A DNA stretch of 64,000 nucleotides from Trichomonas vaginalis G3 (lineage: Eukaryota; Parabasalia; Trichomonadida; Trichomonadidae), in contig NC_067204.1 in the NCBI RefSeq assembly GCF_026262505.1, forward strand, positions 17,834,165 through 17,898,164, given 5' to 3'. Made by a program: the position numbers and the translations under genes. How positions within the stretch are numbered: the stretch's first letter is position 1; every line of letters starts with the position of its first letter. Positions 21,720 to 32,700 of this stretch are shown piece after piece. The notes beneath the pieces are model-generated. The model was not told where the DNA came from. It ran no database searches and worked only from the letters and a program-made list of their open reading frames with translations.

Positions 21720-23551
21720 TTAGATGAAAGAGATTTATTGATGAAAAGATTCAAAAGATCTGGAATAAGACTTGAAAGATGAGATAAAACTGAGTCTCTG
21801 TCGTTCAAAGTGAGAGATCTAACCGAGAAAAGACAACTTGGAATTTGTAAAAGGATGTTAGAATGTTCACGATGAAGACGTTCTGAAAGAATGTTGAAGA
21901 TGTCAATTACTGCATAAAAACAACGTGTTGAAATAAAAACAACTAAAACAGAACAAAAGTGATTGAAAAAAAAGTGGATCCATGTGACTTAACTAACAAA
22001 GACATGTATAATAAACTTCGTCGATACAACTAAATTTAGAGAAGAAAAACATGATCTTAGAAATCTTCTCACAAAGATACTTGTCAAGTTCGATAATTTC
22101 AAGTGCACTGAAGAAAATGTTGAAAATAGATGAAACACATTCTTTGATGTTTTCAAGTTCATCAAGTGAGTTCTTGTTTGTAAGTAATGAAACACAAATG
22201 TCAATACCACAGAAGACTGATGTAGAGTCTGAAAGAAGACTAAAAACAACTGGACAAACTAGGCTAACAACAAAACTGTGGAATTATGGAAATTTAGACA
22301 ATGATACAAAACATGAAAAAATGATACAATACAATGTGTGATTAATGAAAAATTGTTTTAAAAGACAAACAAGTGTAGATAAAAAAAAATAATCTAAAAC
22401 ATCTGAAAAACTATGTGGAGAAAGTTTGACAAGAAGGAAAAGAATGTCGGTAATGAATTCGTTGTTGATGTTGTCACAAACAACGTTGATCATAGAAATA
22501 ACGGATAAAATAGTAGAATCTCGAAAGAAAAGTTCAATATGTGAAAGTGTGTAAAAAAAATTAAAATAAAAAATGAATGAGTAATCGTAGTCAAGTGATT
22601 CTGAAACAATAGTTGGTGAAAAATCGGACTCGTACTCAATCAAGTACTTGAACTACTGAGAAAGAGAAAATTCGTTAGATTGTGGAATAGAACAGTCAAA
22701 AAACATATTGGTTGTAATGACTAAGGATGAAAGTAAGAATGAAAAGTGATGAATATTTAATGTAACTATGAAAGATAAATCTCTTTGAAAACATAAACTG
22801 ATGTTTGAAACAAAGGAATAATTGATTAAAATGTTAACAAATAATGAACAAATAGAATCTTCGTAGTTAATGAATTCAATGTATGAAATAAAATAATGAG
22901 AAAATGTTTCGATTTTGTCGTAATCAAGTAAACAGTGGCTGACGCATGAAAGGACATGAACTTCGGAATCAATGATGAAGTAACAATCTGTAAATTATTG
23001 ATAAAGATATTCTTATTCTTATTATTAGTAGTTCTGACTGAGAAAGTCTTCAAGAAAAAGTAAACGCTTTAATTCTAAAGCCAAATGTTGTGAGAATGAA
23101 GAAAGTGTAACGCAGTTGTATTCGATATGAGGAAGAGGACACATTTAGGCAACGAAAGAAAAGTGATTCTGTAAAAGGTTGAAAGAGTCTCATTTAAACA
23201 TGCAAAGTGATTGTACATGGTAATAATGCGTTCAATATTGGAAGGGTTTCATTATTATTTCTTGTTGTAAGCACTCTTTGTAAAAAGTTGTTAAGTTTTC
23301 GTCACAAATTTTTGTTTTGATTAAAATATCGGATAATGTGCTCGATATATTGACTTTTAATTCAAGATCTGATGAACTATTGAACAGGTTTATTAAAAAC
23401 TCGAAAATTACTGGTGAATATATTTGATTATCTATGCAGTGTGTTACAATTGATATACACCCATTATAATACTGAGTATCTAATGACAAAATGTCTTTAA
23501 CTTGAAGAAAAGAATCTTTTATACTTAATTTTCGAAGTTTTTTAAACAATT
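21720..23551 (-). pseudogene. Helical-repeat protein remnant, unit 3
   Basis: Same order of fragments as unit 1. The N-terminal piece is the longest of the array: KKLRKLSIKDSFLQVKDIL through ECLQQEIIMKPFQY stays open over 105 codons (23549-23232) before a stop shared by most units. Confidence 0.55.
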
Positions 23552-23889
23552 TGACTGATTTTTATATATTCAAAATTGATAAGCTTAGTCATGTAATAAT
23601 AGTTTGTAAAAATCAGATGTGGCTTTGTCAATGTTTGTATTCTTTCGATGAAAATTCATTGTTTAAACGATTTCTGATTATTGAAAGGTGTACAGATACA
23701 GTGATACTATAGAAATGAAATAGTGATTAAGTTTAATACTATTCTTGTGACTCAGAGAGAATTATGAAAATTTTGTAAAATTTTGGACCCAATAAAAATT
23801 ATTTATTCCCCCAAAATTTATTATTTTTATAAAAGTTTCAAACTTTCAAAATCTCTCTTTTATCAAATATTTATTTCATTCGGAGTAAC

Positions 23890-24898
23890 ATGATAGAAAA
23901 AGAGCATCACATATCTCGAATTTGCTCCATTTCACGAAGAATGAATGGGAAGAAGTCTACAAAACTACGTTTAGTTCTGAAATCTACAATAAAAATCAAA
24001 CATACATAGGTTACACAGGCAACTTTTATGTCCGTGAAGTCTATTTCAGTAACCTTGGCGACGACGGTGTTATCAACCTTAATTCTGCCGATGTTAAGTC
24101 TCTTATTTCATCAAATTCATTCGAAAACTCATCCCGCAACGGCGATGGTGGTTCCATCTACATCAATCAAGGCCAAAGTTCCATTCGAAAAGTTTGTAGT
24201 TTTGGATCCAAATCTACCGACTTTGGAAAGTTCTGTTATATTAAAGTTTCAAATGCTTCTACTAATATCAATGAAATCCAAGATTCTTCTATCACATATA
24301 GTAATCAAGGAAAATTAGTCGGATATAGTACAATTGTTTTACAATATGGCAATATTTCATTTTCCAAAACAATATCACGAGAAACTATTGCGGACATTAT
24401 GCGGCTTTTGGAATAGGAGATGGCAAAGGCACTATTTCAATCAAATATTCGAATATTGATGAAAACCATGCAACATCCAGAATTTGCTGTGTAGGATCCA
24501 AACCAGCAACATATAACAGCATTGTTTTCACAAACAACACTGTTTCTGCAGATGATAGTGATTATCCTGGAATGTTTCATTGTTGGAAGTGTTCTGCTAC
24601 ATTTGAAAACTGTTTCATTGCAACTAACAAACGGAATGGATGTTATTTGTTTGGAATTTATGATTATGCTTCGGGTTCAATTACAGTTTCTAATTCATAT
24701 ATTGATACACAAGAAAAATTATTTCCAGAATGGCAACGAGTTTCAATTGGACAAAATAAAGACATTTCAATTGAACTTCATCTTCATTCTACAGAACTCT
24801 GTCTATTTGGAAATAACATTGAAAATCTTAATAAAATCATTTCGAAGCTTATTCATCTTCATGGAATCGGTGAATCAATGACTTCGATATTTTTATAA
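23890..24898 (+). pseudogene. Putative beta-helix repeat protein, array copy 3, extra frameshift
   Basis: The first 145 codons from 23922 equal copy 2. One T is missing near 24355-24363 relative to the other copies, which ends the frame at 24416; the downstream half stays open in another frame (24572-24898). The variable loop reads YDYASGSI. This copy is clearly a pseudogene. Confidence 0.75.
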
Positions 24899-24999
24899 TT
24901 CTATTATTTTTTTTGAGTGAGAACTTTGAAAATCTTTTCATGTTTGAGATCAATGTCGTGGAAAATAAAAAGACAAAAACACATATGTTTGAAGTCAAA

Positions 25000-25149
25000 T
25001 GATCAGATGAAGTTAGATGAAAGAGATTTATTGATGAAAAGATTCAAAAGATCTGGAATAAGACTTGAAAGATGAGATAAAACTGAGTCTCTGTCGTTCA
25101 AAGTGAGAGATCTAACCGAGAAAAGACAACTTGGAATTTGTAAAAGGAT
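25000..25149 (-). pseudogene. Helical-repeat protein remnant, unit 4, part left of the Maverick
   Basis: The 3' end of the unit 4 minus-strand remnant (NDRDSVLSHLSSLIPDLLNLF), cut at 25149 by insertion of E2. The rest resumes at 46001 beyond the element. Confidence 0.6.
25145..25149. repeat. Target site duplication AGGAT, left side of E2
   Basis: AGGAT lies directly outside the left terminal repeat and is repeated at 46001-46005. The uninterrupted sequence GTAAAAGGATGTTAGAATG is present in sister units (for example near 18556, 21850 and 53461), which gives the empty site. Confidence 0.85.
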
Positions 25150-25576
25150 AGTTAGTATACATATCTTCAGTACGGTGGCACTGCGCGCCATCTTACCAAA
25201 GTTATGTCAATCTGACACTTTACAAAACCACTAACGTATATTTTACATCGCAGATGCAATATTTCTAATAACCTTAAACTATTTCTGCCACGTAAAGTAT
25301 TTATCACATAAACCACCTCATCTCACCTCTCTGTACGTTATATATTGTGCGCAGGTCATTGCCCATGGCAACTCCCCGCGACACAATGCACGTGCATGAA
25401 AAAATAAACGTTCTCACTAACGACTTCACTAACGTTCTCACTAACGTTTTCACTAACGTTCTCACTAACGACTTCACACGTATGAAAACATAGCGCAAAA
25501 ATAAATTTAGGGTAGAAGGTTAGATCTAACCTCATTTCTACCCTGTTGAATTCATTGCTTTATAACTCTCTTCCTT
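25150..25576 (+). repeat. Left terminal inverted repeat of E2
   Basis: About 427 bases, inverted relative to 45610-46000. It contains a CGTTCTCACTAACG minisatellite (25409-25479) with more copies than the right end, which explains the length difference. It also contains a GGTTAGATCTAACC cassette palindrome (25509-25544) and the 3' end of the first gene. Confidence 0.9.
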
Positions 25577-25796
25577 TATCCAACTCTTCTAACTTCTTCT
25601 TAAGTTCAGCAATGTTGTCCTCATGAAGTTTAATCTTTCTCAAAATTCCTTCTTTATCTAATGGTTGCTTTATCTTTCTAAACTGAACTCTACCATCCTT
25701 CATAGTATGAATGTAAAAACCTTCTGGAATAGTTCCTGATTTAATGTATTCTACCAAAAACTTTTGTTTCATTGCTTCAGTGACTTTAGTCGTCAT
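25560..25796 (-). CDS. Small Maverick protein with KDG-RK motif and coiled coil
   Basis: 78 residues. The middle part reads GFYIHTMKDGRVQFRKIKQPL-like; the KDGRVQFRKIKQPL segment parallels KDGKIYVRKRKVPL in the 144-aa protein at 27937-28371. The C-terminal third is a coiled coil (ILRKIKLHEDNIAELKKKLEELDKG). The stop codon and last residues lie within the terminal repeat. Together with 27937 it flanks the capsid gene, so both may be small capsid-associated proteins; this is inference. Confidence 0.6.
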   Translation of the reverse strand: MTTKVTEAMKQKFLVEYIKSGTIPEGFYIHTMKDGRVQFRKIKQPLDKEGILRKIKLHEDNIAELKKKLEELDKGREL

Positions 25797-25845
25797 TTTA
25801 CTCTAAATAAAATGTTCAAATAAAATAAAAATAACGTTATTTTTT

Positions 25846-26304
25846 TCAGTAAGGAAACGCAGGAGTTTTACGATTTATTTGAGGAGTAGGTTCTGGTTTA
25901 AATGTTGGAGTCGGTTTAGGAGTTGACTTTTGAACAGGAGTTTGTACTTCCATAGGTTCAGGAGTCATTGAAGGTTTTGCTTGTGAAGGTGTTGGTTTTG
26001 GCGAAGGTGTTGGAGTTTGTTTAACTTCAGCTACTTCAGTATTATTTACAACATTTGCTTTATTTCTTTTCAACATCATAACTGCTCCTGCTGTAGCTAG
26101 CAAACCTAGTGGGAGACCATATTTTATATAAGGACTTGACCAAATGCTATTTTTGACAGGAGCTGGTGGAACACCTAACCTTGATGAGACTGCTCTTTGC
26201 CATTGTGCAGCTCGTAAGAAATATTCAATAGGTGCTCCATAATCGTTTGGTAAAGTTTGTTTCATAGATGGTGAAGGTTCACGAGAGCTTGATGAAGAAC
26301 TCAT
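25846..26304 (-). CDS. Membrane-anchored proline-rich virion-type protein
   Basis: 152 residues. A Ser-rich start is followed by a segment with PIEYFLRAAQWQRAVSSRLGV, a single hydrophobic helix YGLPLGLLATAGAVMML at about residues 57-74 followed by KRNK, and a long Pro/Thr tail with PTPSPKPTPS-like repeats. It lies 30 bases downstream of the capsid gene. Small single-pass proteins near the MCP are common in Polintons and virophages, so a virion or penton-associated membrane protein is plausible; no family is recognised. Confidence 0.6.
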   Translation of the reverse strand: MSSSSSSREPSPSMKQTLPNDYGAPIEYFLRAAQWQRAVSSRLGVPPAPVKNSIWSSPYIKYGLPLGLLATAGAVMMLKRNKANVVNNTEVAEVKQTPTPSPKPTPSQAKPSMTPEPMEVQTPVQKSTPKPTPTFKPEPTPQINRKTPAFPY

Positions 26305-26334
26305 TTATAAGCTTTAAAAATAAACGTTCATCCT

Positions 26335-27909
26335 TTATTCCTCACTGTCGTCCGTAGCTAAGTTATAGTCATCTAATCTTATTATGGGGATGCCATTAGC
26401 ACGCACCTGAATGGCAAAGCAACAATCCCTCATAAATCCAATAAGTGGCTTTGGTACATTTTCAGTTGCTAGTTCAATAGGTCCTTTAACAGACAATTTG
26501 TATGTTATTGGAGCAGTAGATGTTTGACCTTGCTGGAAGCAAAAGTCCACTTCTGTTGGAAAACCACATAAGAAATGTGTGTTGTCATAGCTATCCCATT
26601 TATGTTTCACACTACCATCATCCACCAATGACCTCATAACATCTTCATTAAATCCTATCATATCATTGTTTGTATTGCAGGCGTTCGCAACCATTTCATA
26701 AAATACAGGTCCATATGATTTTTCAGGTTCTGCAGGCATATTTCCATAAGCTCCCATGGAAAGCTGAAGATATTTAAACTTAGGGTTCTCAAAATTAACA
26801 TAATAGTTGTCTTTCTTTCTAAATAGTGCCCAAATACTTTTAACATTAATAGGCGTATAAGCTGCTGTAAATGTTGCACTTGAACTATCTGTATTCTTTG
26901 AGAATGAACCGTCCATAGGAATCCAATCCATAACTTTAACAGGAAAACATAAAGCCTCGTTTGTATAATGTTCTACAAGTTCTGTATAAATGTTAGGGTC
27001 TAAAGAGAATGACTTTGGATGAATGAAACATTCATTAAAATCCATCTTTGTTCGAAATAGTTGCTGGGTTACAGTTGTAATAGTAACTGTTCCACTAGCT
27101 TCTACTGCCTTCGTTATCATAGTGAATGGTTCATTCCATGGAACAAATTTATTTGTCGGTGGATTTGAATCTGAAGCAAATGCAACTTTAAGAGTTGGAT
27201 TGAAAGCAATGATATCATTTACAGATATAGATGTGCATTGTAAGGCGTCGCTACTGAACTTTACTTTAAGCTGAATGTTTCCTGCAAAAGCTGGAATAAA
27301 TCGAATAGCTTCTAATGGAAGGAATCTTCTAACAGGAATTCTTAAACGAAGCTTTAAATCAAATGATTTTCCTGCTGTAATTGGACCACTAACAATTTGT
27401 CCTGTTCTGCATGTTCCCGAATGACTCCATACATCTTCATGTCGAGTCTTTGAGAAAACATCTACTTTCTTTATTTGTTCGGTAGTTTGTGAGTTTGAAG
27501 TTATATATGCTTCTTCTCTTGCGTTGTCTTGAGAATATACGATACGACCGTTTGCAAGGATTTGATATCCAGCAACTGCATAGAAAGCGTCATCGAAACC
27601 AATCCAAAATCCTGGTGGGTTTGTTTTATTGGAACCTGAACCAATTTCTTTATCTACAATAAATTGACCTTCCATTTTATACGTAATGAATGTATTGTAA
27701 AGGTCCAACATATTTTCACCAGGAGATGAGAGATTGAATGTTACCCATGTGTTATCTTTAGCAGTTCCAGGTTGTGATGGAATCTTTGCGTCAGAATATT
27801 TTCTATTAGTGTCACCAATTTGAACTGCATTGTCTATGATATCGAAATATGAGCGAATCTGATGAATATGCTCTGCTGGAGTAAATTCGTTTAGCTGTTC
27901 GTTCTGCAT
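26335..27909 (-). CDS. Major capsid protein (double jelly-roll type)
   Basis: 524 residues, the usual size for Polinton MCPs. Beta-rich sequence throughout with TWVTFNLSSPGENMLDLYNTFI near the N-terminus. FDLKLRLRIPVRRFLPLEAIRF and FAGNIQLKVKFSSDAL follow at about residues 190-235, the hinge pattern I associate with Polinton capsid proteins. The broken E1 gene at 8921-10558 has the same order of motifs. The frame is intact. The gene would form the icosahedral shell; it lies between small putative virion genes. Assignment is by family pattern and context, without a profile search. Confidence 0.75.
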   Translation of the reverse strand: MQNEQLNEFTPAEHIHQIRSYFDIIDNAVQIGDTNRKYSDAKIPSQPGTAKDNTWVTFNLSSPGENMLDLYNTFITYKMEGQFIVDKEIGSGSNKTNPPGFWIGFDDAFYAVAGYQILANGRIVYSQDNAREEAYITSNSQTTEQIKKVDVFSKTRHEDVWSHSGTCRTGQIVSGPITAGKSFDLKLRLRIPVRRFLPLEAIRFIPAFAGNIQLKVKFSSDALQCTSISVNDIIAFNPTLKVAFASDSNPPTNKFVPWNEPFTMITKAVEASGTVTITTVTQQLFRTKMDFNECFIHPKSFSLDPNIYTELVEHYTNEALCFPVKVMDWIPMDGSFSKNTDSSSATFTAAYTPINVKSIWALFRKKDNYYVNFENPKFKYLQLSMGAYGNMPAEPEKSYGPVFYEMVANACNTNNDMIGFNEDVMRSLVDDGSVKHKWDSYDNTHFLCGFPTEVDFCFQQGQTSTAPITYKLSVKGPIELATENVPKPLIGFMRDCCFAIQVRANGIPIIRLDDYNLATDDSEE

Positions 27910-27936
27910 GTATTTACTTCAGATAAAAATATCTAT

Positions 27937-28371
27937 TTACTTCATTATTCTCACTCTTCTTCTTGGCATTCGTGGTGGAAGTTGTTTCTTGACATTTTCA
28001 ATGAACTGTACATTCTCTTTTGTCTCAACTTCTTTCACTGGCGGGTCAGGATTCTTTGACTCGATTTGTTTTTCAATGAAATTCACGAACTTTGCAATAA
28101 GCTCTTGGTTCGTTATTGAAAGTACATCTGGCTTCTTTTCTTCTGGTTCTATTGACTTTTCAGTTTGAACAGAAGGTTTTATATGGGCTTCGTGGACTTC
28201 ACCCTTGCCATGCACCTTAATGTTGTCGCTTTCTGCATTCGCTAATGGAACCTTTCTTTTTCTTACGTATATTTTACCATCTTTACTCTGACTTACGTAA
28301 TAGAAAGGATGTTGTATTCCTCTTGCGTCATTTAATATAATAGACTCTCGCTCTGATTTTGACAAGCTCAT
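27937..28371 (-). CDS. Small Maverick protein with KDG-RK motif, basic C-terminus
   Basis: 144 residues. The N-terminal ~45 carry HPFYYVSQ and KDGKIYVRKRKVPL, shared with the 78-aa protein at 25560. A charged linker (KSIEPEEKKP) and helix (ELIAKFVNFIEKQIES) follow, and the end is strongly basic (PPRMPRRRVRIMK). Upstream lies TTTTTATC, seen before several E2 genes. Divergent from 28417. A DNA-packaging or core role would fit the basic tail but is only inferred. Confidence 0.6.
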   Translation of the reverse strand: MSLSKSERESIILNDARGIQHPFYYVSQSKDGKIYVRKRKVPLANAESDNIKVHGKGEVHEAHIKPSVQTEKSIEPEEKKPDVLSITNQELIAKFVNFIEKQIESKNPDPPVKEVETKENVQFIENVKKQLPPRMPRRRVRIMK

Positions 28372-28416
28372 TTTACATCGGTTAAAGTTTTAAGTTAGAT
28401 TTTTATCCGCAGTCAA

Positions 28417-28677
28417 ATGACTCAGACAAGCCCTACGGACAAGACCCAAGGGGTCATAGATGTTGAAGCATTGAAGAAAGAAATTCGCGAGCAAATTTTA
28501 TCCGAACTGAAGGAACAAAAACAAGAACAAAAGCCAGAGAGACCAAAGAGAAAACTTAGTGAAAAACAACTTGCTGCATTAGCTGCTGGAAGACAAAAGA
28601 ACCCACGTTTGCTGGCGAAGAAAGCTAGAGAAGAAGCTGAAGCAAAAGCTAAAGAAGCTGAAGCAAAGAAAGAGTAA
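28417..28677 (+). CDS. Small basic helical protein, possible DNA-condensing protein
   Basis: 86 residues, nearly all charged and helical: ALKKEIREQILSELKEQKQEQKPERPKRKLSEKQLAALAAGRQK, then A/K/E repeats (KAREEAEAKAKEAEAKKE). The central SEKQLAALAAGR resembles short basic DNA-associated helices. It starts 13 bases after TTTTTATC. No named family. It may be a core or coiled-coil linker protein. Confidence 0.55.
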   Translation: MTQTSPTDKTQGVIDVEALKKEIREQILSELKEQKQEQKPERPKRKLSEKQLAALAAGRQKNPRLLAKKAREEAEAKAKEAEAKKE

Positions 28678-28701
28678 ATGGTTTATTTTTATCCGAATTA
28701 A

Positions 28702-29559
28702 ATGTATAGACAAATACCTTTATCTGTTGCATTCAGTAGTGAAAACCCTGACGTCAAAATAAAGGGGAACAGAGTAACGTTTAAGTTTCCAACAGACTGG
28801 ATTGTGAACATAAATGAAGAGAAGTACATTGGCATAACATCTATGTATATAACACGTGCTTTCAGAAAGGTTGACTTTATACTTCAAGTCGAGATAGAAA
28901 ATGACGAACAGTCTTTAAGCGCCCAAAACATTCACATATACAAATACTTTAAAGACGATACAACATTGTTGCAATGTATGATTTCATTTAATGAGATGTT
29001 CGAGAAAAAGTTCAACATTGAAGTACAAACTTTACAGCCTTTACGTGAGTTTCTTGCACAACTGAAAGAAGAAGGTAGTCAGCCACAACTTATAGACTTT
29101 CATTATGAATTTAATGAAAATGAAGATGGAACACATGACTGTCAGTTTGTTGTATTCTCACCATTCAATGAAGTCGCTAAAGAGAAAGAAAATCCATTAC
29201 GTATAAGATTTCAAATCTCTGAACCAAGTGATGATTTCAAGAATGTTTTCAATTATGATGCAATGCTTCCGAGGAAAAATGAATTTTCAAAGATTGTAAC
29301 ACCTGGCATTTGGGATAGAAAGCAAGCTATATTATATTCAAACTTAAGTAAGGGAGTTGAAAACGAGTTCATTGGTCATACACGAACTTCACCACTTCCT
29401 AACCCTAAATACTATAAATTAACTGGCTTCAATCGTGAGTTTTGGATAGACATGTTCTCCACTCATGACCATAACTGCCCAGTGTTCTTACCTCCAGACC
29501 ATAAGGACCGTCTCTACATTGAAGCACAACTCTTAAACTCTACCATCGCAGTATTGTAA
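28702..29559 (+). CDS. Conserved Maverick protein, paralogue of 44003-44884
   Basis: 285 residues. Near the N-terminus it has FPTDWIVNINEEKYIGI, matching YPRHWVEYVGGEKAIEI in the 293-aa protein at 44003. Near the C-terminus VTPGIWDRKQAIL matches SIGGIWSRENIVI, followed in both by a P-x-(K)(Y/H)Y motif and an I-E-x-x-L-type end. Length and motif spacing agree, so the two are ancient duplicates within the element. The beta-rich sequence beside capsid genes suggests a virion protein, for example a penton or spike component. This is not established. Confidence 0.6.
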   Translation: MYRQIPLSVAFSSENPDVKIKGNRVTFKFPTDWIVNINEEKYIGITSMYITRAFRKVDFILQVEIENDEQSLSAQNIHIYKYFKDDTTLLQCMISFNEMFEKKFNIEVQTLQPLREFLAQLKEEGSQPQLIDFHYEFNENEDGTHDCQFVVFSPFNEVAKEKENPLRIRFQISEPSDDFKNVFNYDAMLPRKNEFSKIVTPGIWDRKQAILYSNLSKGVENEFIGHTRTSPLPNPKYYKLTGFNREFWIDMFSTHDHNCPVFLPPDHKDRLYIEAQLLNSTIAVL

Positions 29560-29705
29560 AATCTACGCTAGTTTTATTTTTATCACGAATGACCTCATTC
29601 ATGACCTCATTGCTGACAAAAATAAATGACCTCATTCATGACCTCATTCATGACCTCATTGCTGACAAAAATAAATGACCTCATTGCTGACAAAAATAAA
29701 TGACC
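29560..29705. repeat. Minisatellite ATGACCTCATTCATGACCTC between convergent genes
   Basis: Repeats of ATGACCTCATT plus GCTGACAAAAATAA fill the gap between the ends of the 28702 gene and PolB. No gene. Similar short repeats occupy other convergent gaps of E1 and E2. Confidence 0.75.
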
Positions 29706-32700
29706 TCAGAACTTCAACTTACGAATAAAGCTTGTTTTAGTCGTTATTGAGAAGTTAAACTTTTCAGCAAAGCAAGGACTAGAAGACTTACATAAGTCAA
29801 ATCCAATCTCTTGACCATCATGAAGTGCTTTGTAAAGTTTCATTAAACTGAACTCAGAGTCTTTGTCATATGTTCCAACAGGTATGTGAATGTTCTTATC
29901 TTCATTGTAATAGCATTGTATAGCTTCAGGAAACATTTCATTTGCTGTTAAAGCAAGGACGTCTTGTTTGACACCTTTGCAACGTGCATGGAATGCAACT
30001 TCATTTAAATCGTTAGTGAGTAAGTCTATGTAAGTCTTCTTTCCACAAAATATTGACTTGTATGCTAAACTTTGTTTTCCAGGTGTTATTTCTGCGAAGT
30101 CAGAATGGAACTGACCTAATGTTTTACCAATAAGTTCTCTACCGTATCTCTTCTTAAACTCTGCTGCAAGCTTTGGTATGTCTTCATTGAAAATATGCAT
30201 GCTATCACAGTCCTGGTAAAATATTTGAAGTCCCATATCTTCAGCAGTACAGAATACTTCACACATTATTCTCTTCGACATAGACAGAATGTTAACACCA
30301 AGTGGACAGAAGTTAAAGTGTCTGCAAATGCTTTTCGTTAGCTTGAAAATAGTTTTATCTGAACCATCCAAACCTTCGAACTTCACTATATGGTTGTAGT
30401 TTCTGATGGCATATCTTATAGCATCTTTGTCATTTACTATGGTTATTTTTGACTCAATAGGAGATAGAATAGTTTTGCCATAAATACTGTTCAAAATGAG
30501 CTTTATATTTTCTTGCAAAGGATTTCCTTCTTTCTTATACTTTAACCTTAACTCAAACAACTTCTTTACTTCATCTCTTATTCTAATATCTCTGTTTCCA
30601 TCGTAATAGTATCCTTGCAACACTTCACATTTGACACCTTGATATTTTATGAGGTCTTGTAATGTTATATGGTCAACATACATTAAACAGCAAGTGTTTG
30701 AACTTCTGGGAACGTTAAGTTCTGGATTTAGTTCAGGGTCACAAACTATTAAAGGAAAGTGTCTATGTATGCCAATCTTTTATCTTAATGAGAACAAAGA
30801 AGCCGGACATAAACTTTTCACCAATGGGTTCCTTTTGGTCGTCATCGAATAAATGTCTCATGAGATACTCTGTGCTTAACATTTCTTTCTTCATAACCTT
30901 TGGAATACCTTCTAAAGTATAAAGTCTTGCTATAGCGGATGGATATAATGAAACAGCGTCGAAGTCAGCAATGAGTTTCTTTTCGCTCTTTTGTTTCATG
31001 TTATCTGACAGCATACATCTTCCACCTTGAATACAGCGTGAAATAAATTCTCTTGGTTTATTTGAGAGGTCATATAAATTTCCATTCGGGAAGTACACTC
31101 TGTTCTCAAACAATTTGTTAGCAATTGAACAAATACTAACGTAGTCATATACGTTTAAATCAAACTCTTTCAATATGTCATTGCGGAACTTAACAAAACC
31201 TTCTCTTAAAATTCTTACATCTTGTTTGCAATAGAATGTGCTATACTTTTCTAAGTCGAAGTGGTTCTCATCTATTCTGCAACCTTTGATGGAATCTATG
31301 TTTTTCATGAATGTATCTGCATCCTGGATAAACTTACACGCTTCAGAAATGACACCAGTTCTGTTGTCATTTGCTAACAAAGTACTGCTGTAGTAGTTGT
31401 AAGGAAATACTTCTTTCGGTCCTGTTTGTAAGTTAAACATAGCAGGAAATAGTTTAAGCTTCTTATTTATAACACTGTAAGAGTCTTTTATAATAATTGC
31501 CCTTCCTTTATATAAGCCAGTTATTTGCATTGTTCGTGAACCTTTAATGATGGGAGTTCCTTTCACTTCTGTCATGTGTCTTAAGATGAAGTTTATATCA
31601 TAACTGAGGTTATGGAAATATATTAAACTCTTGTCAGGAAGTCGTTCCAAAAATTCTGTTGCACAGTTCTGACCCCAAATGCTTTCACTCACTGAACCAT
31701 CTTCACTGTCGTAACATATGTTAAAAGCTTTATGAAAGCCATCGGTACTGCACTCAAAGTCAGCAAAGAAAACGTGCTCAGGAATGAACTTACACTTAGC
31801 TTTATTTACTTCTTTTGACTCTGCTTTCTCCTTCTGTCGAACACAATACTTAGGAGAATATGACAAGTCTTTAAATGGTGCAAGGTTCTGTTTATATAAG
31901 TCAGTCGTATATGTGAAAAGTTCTCCATAAGAAATAGGTTCGAAATATTTACACTCCCACAATGTTTTCATAACATCCCATAGAGGTGTAGTTCTATCAT
32001 TACGAACAACATATTTGTTCTCTCTCTTTGTATAAATCTTCATCTGTTTCTCAATGTTCATTCCACCACACTCCTTCAAGATTTCTCTGTAATTTCTGAT
32101 GAAGTATCTTGTCATTGGTAATCTTTCATTTAGCATGTAGTGGTCTTCAACAAGAAGTAAGTCAATAGTTCGAGCAGTTTCACATTCTTTTGGTATGTAG
32201 TGAATTATTCTGTTATCTTTGGAGTTGTCGAAATAACCAATGGTAACATTAAATGCTATACCTGTTGCGTCAGAAATTTCTTGTACTTTACTTTGAGGAA
32301 AGTCTCTAACACGAATGACTTCTCTCATGTGGTCAATAGTTTCTTCATTTACTCCAGCCTGAATGCAAGCATAAACGAAACAATTGTCTTCTGTCATAAG
32401 TGCTGCAGTTCTTTTGTTCAGTTCATTGAAGATTTGGTAGCGTTCAAGATTTATAGGTAATGTGCAAAGATACTTCCAGAACTGACCGCTTCTCTTCTTA
32501 TAAAACTTCTTTTCACCATTATCTTTCCAAAAGCTTTCTATAAGTGCTGGGTTTCCTGTTTGCTTAAGAGCTTCCAAAATGGCTTTCTGGCCATTTGTCA
32601 GTGTGCTTTCATCTCTATATGGTCGCTTCTGTGGCTTTCCTTTCTTAACATCTGACATTGTTAAGCCTTCATATTCAGTTAAATCATACATCTTTATTTC

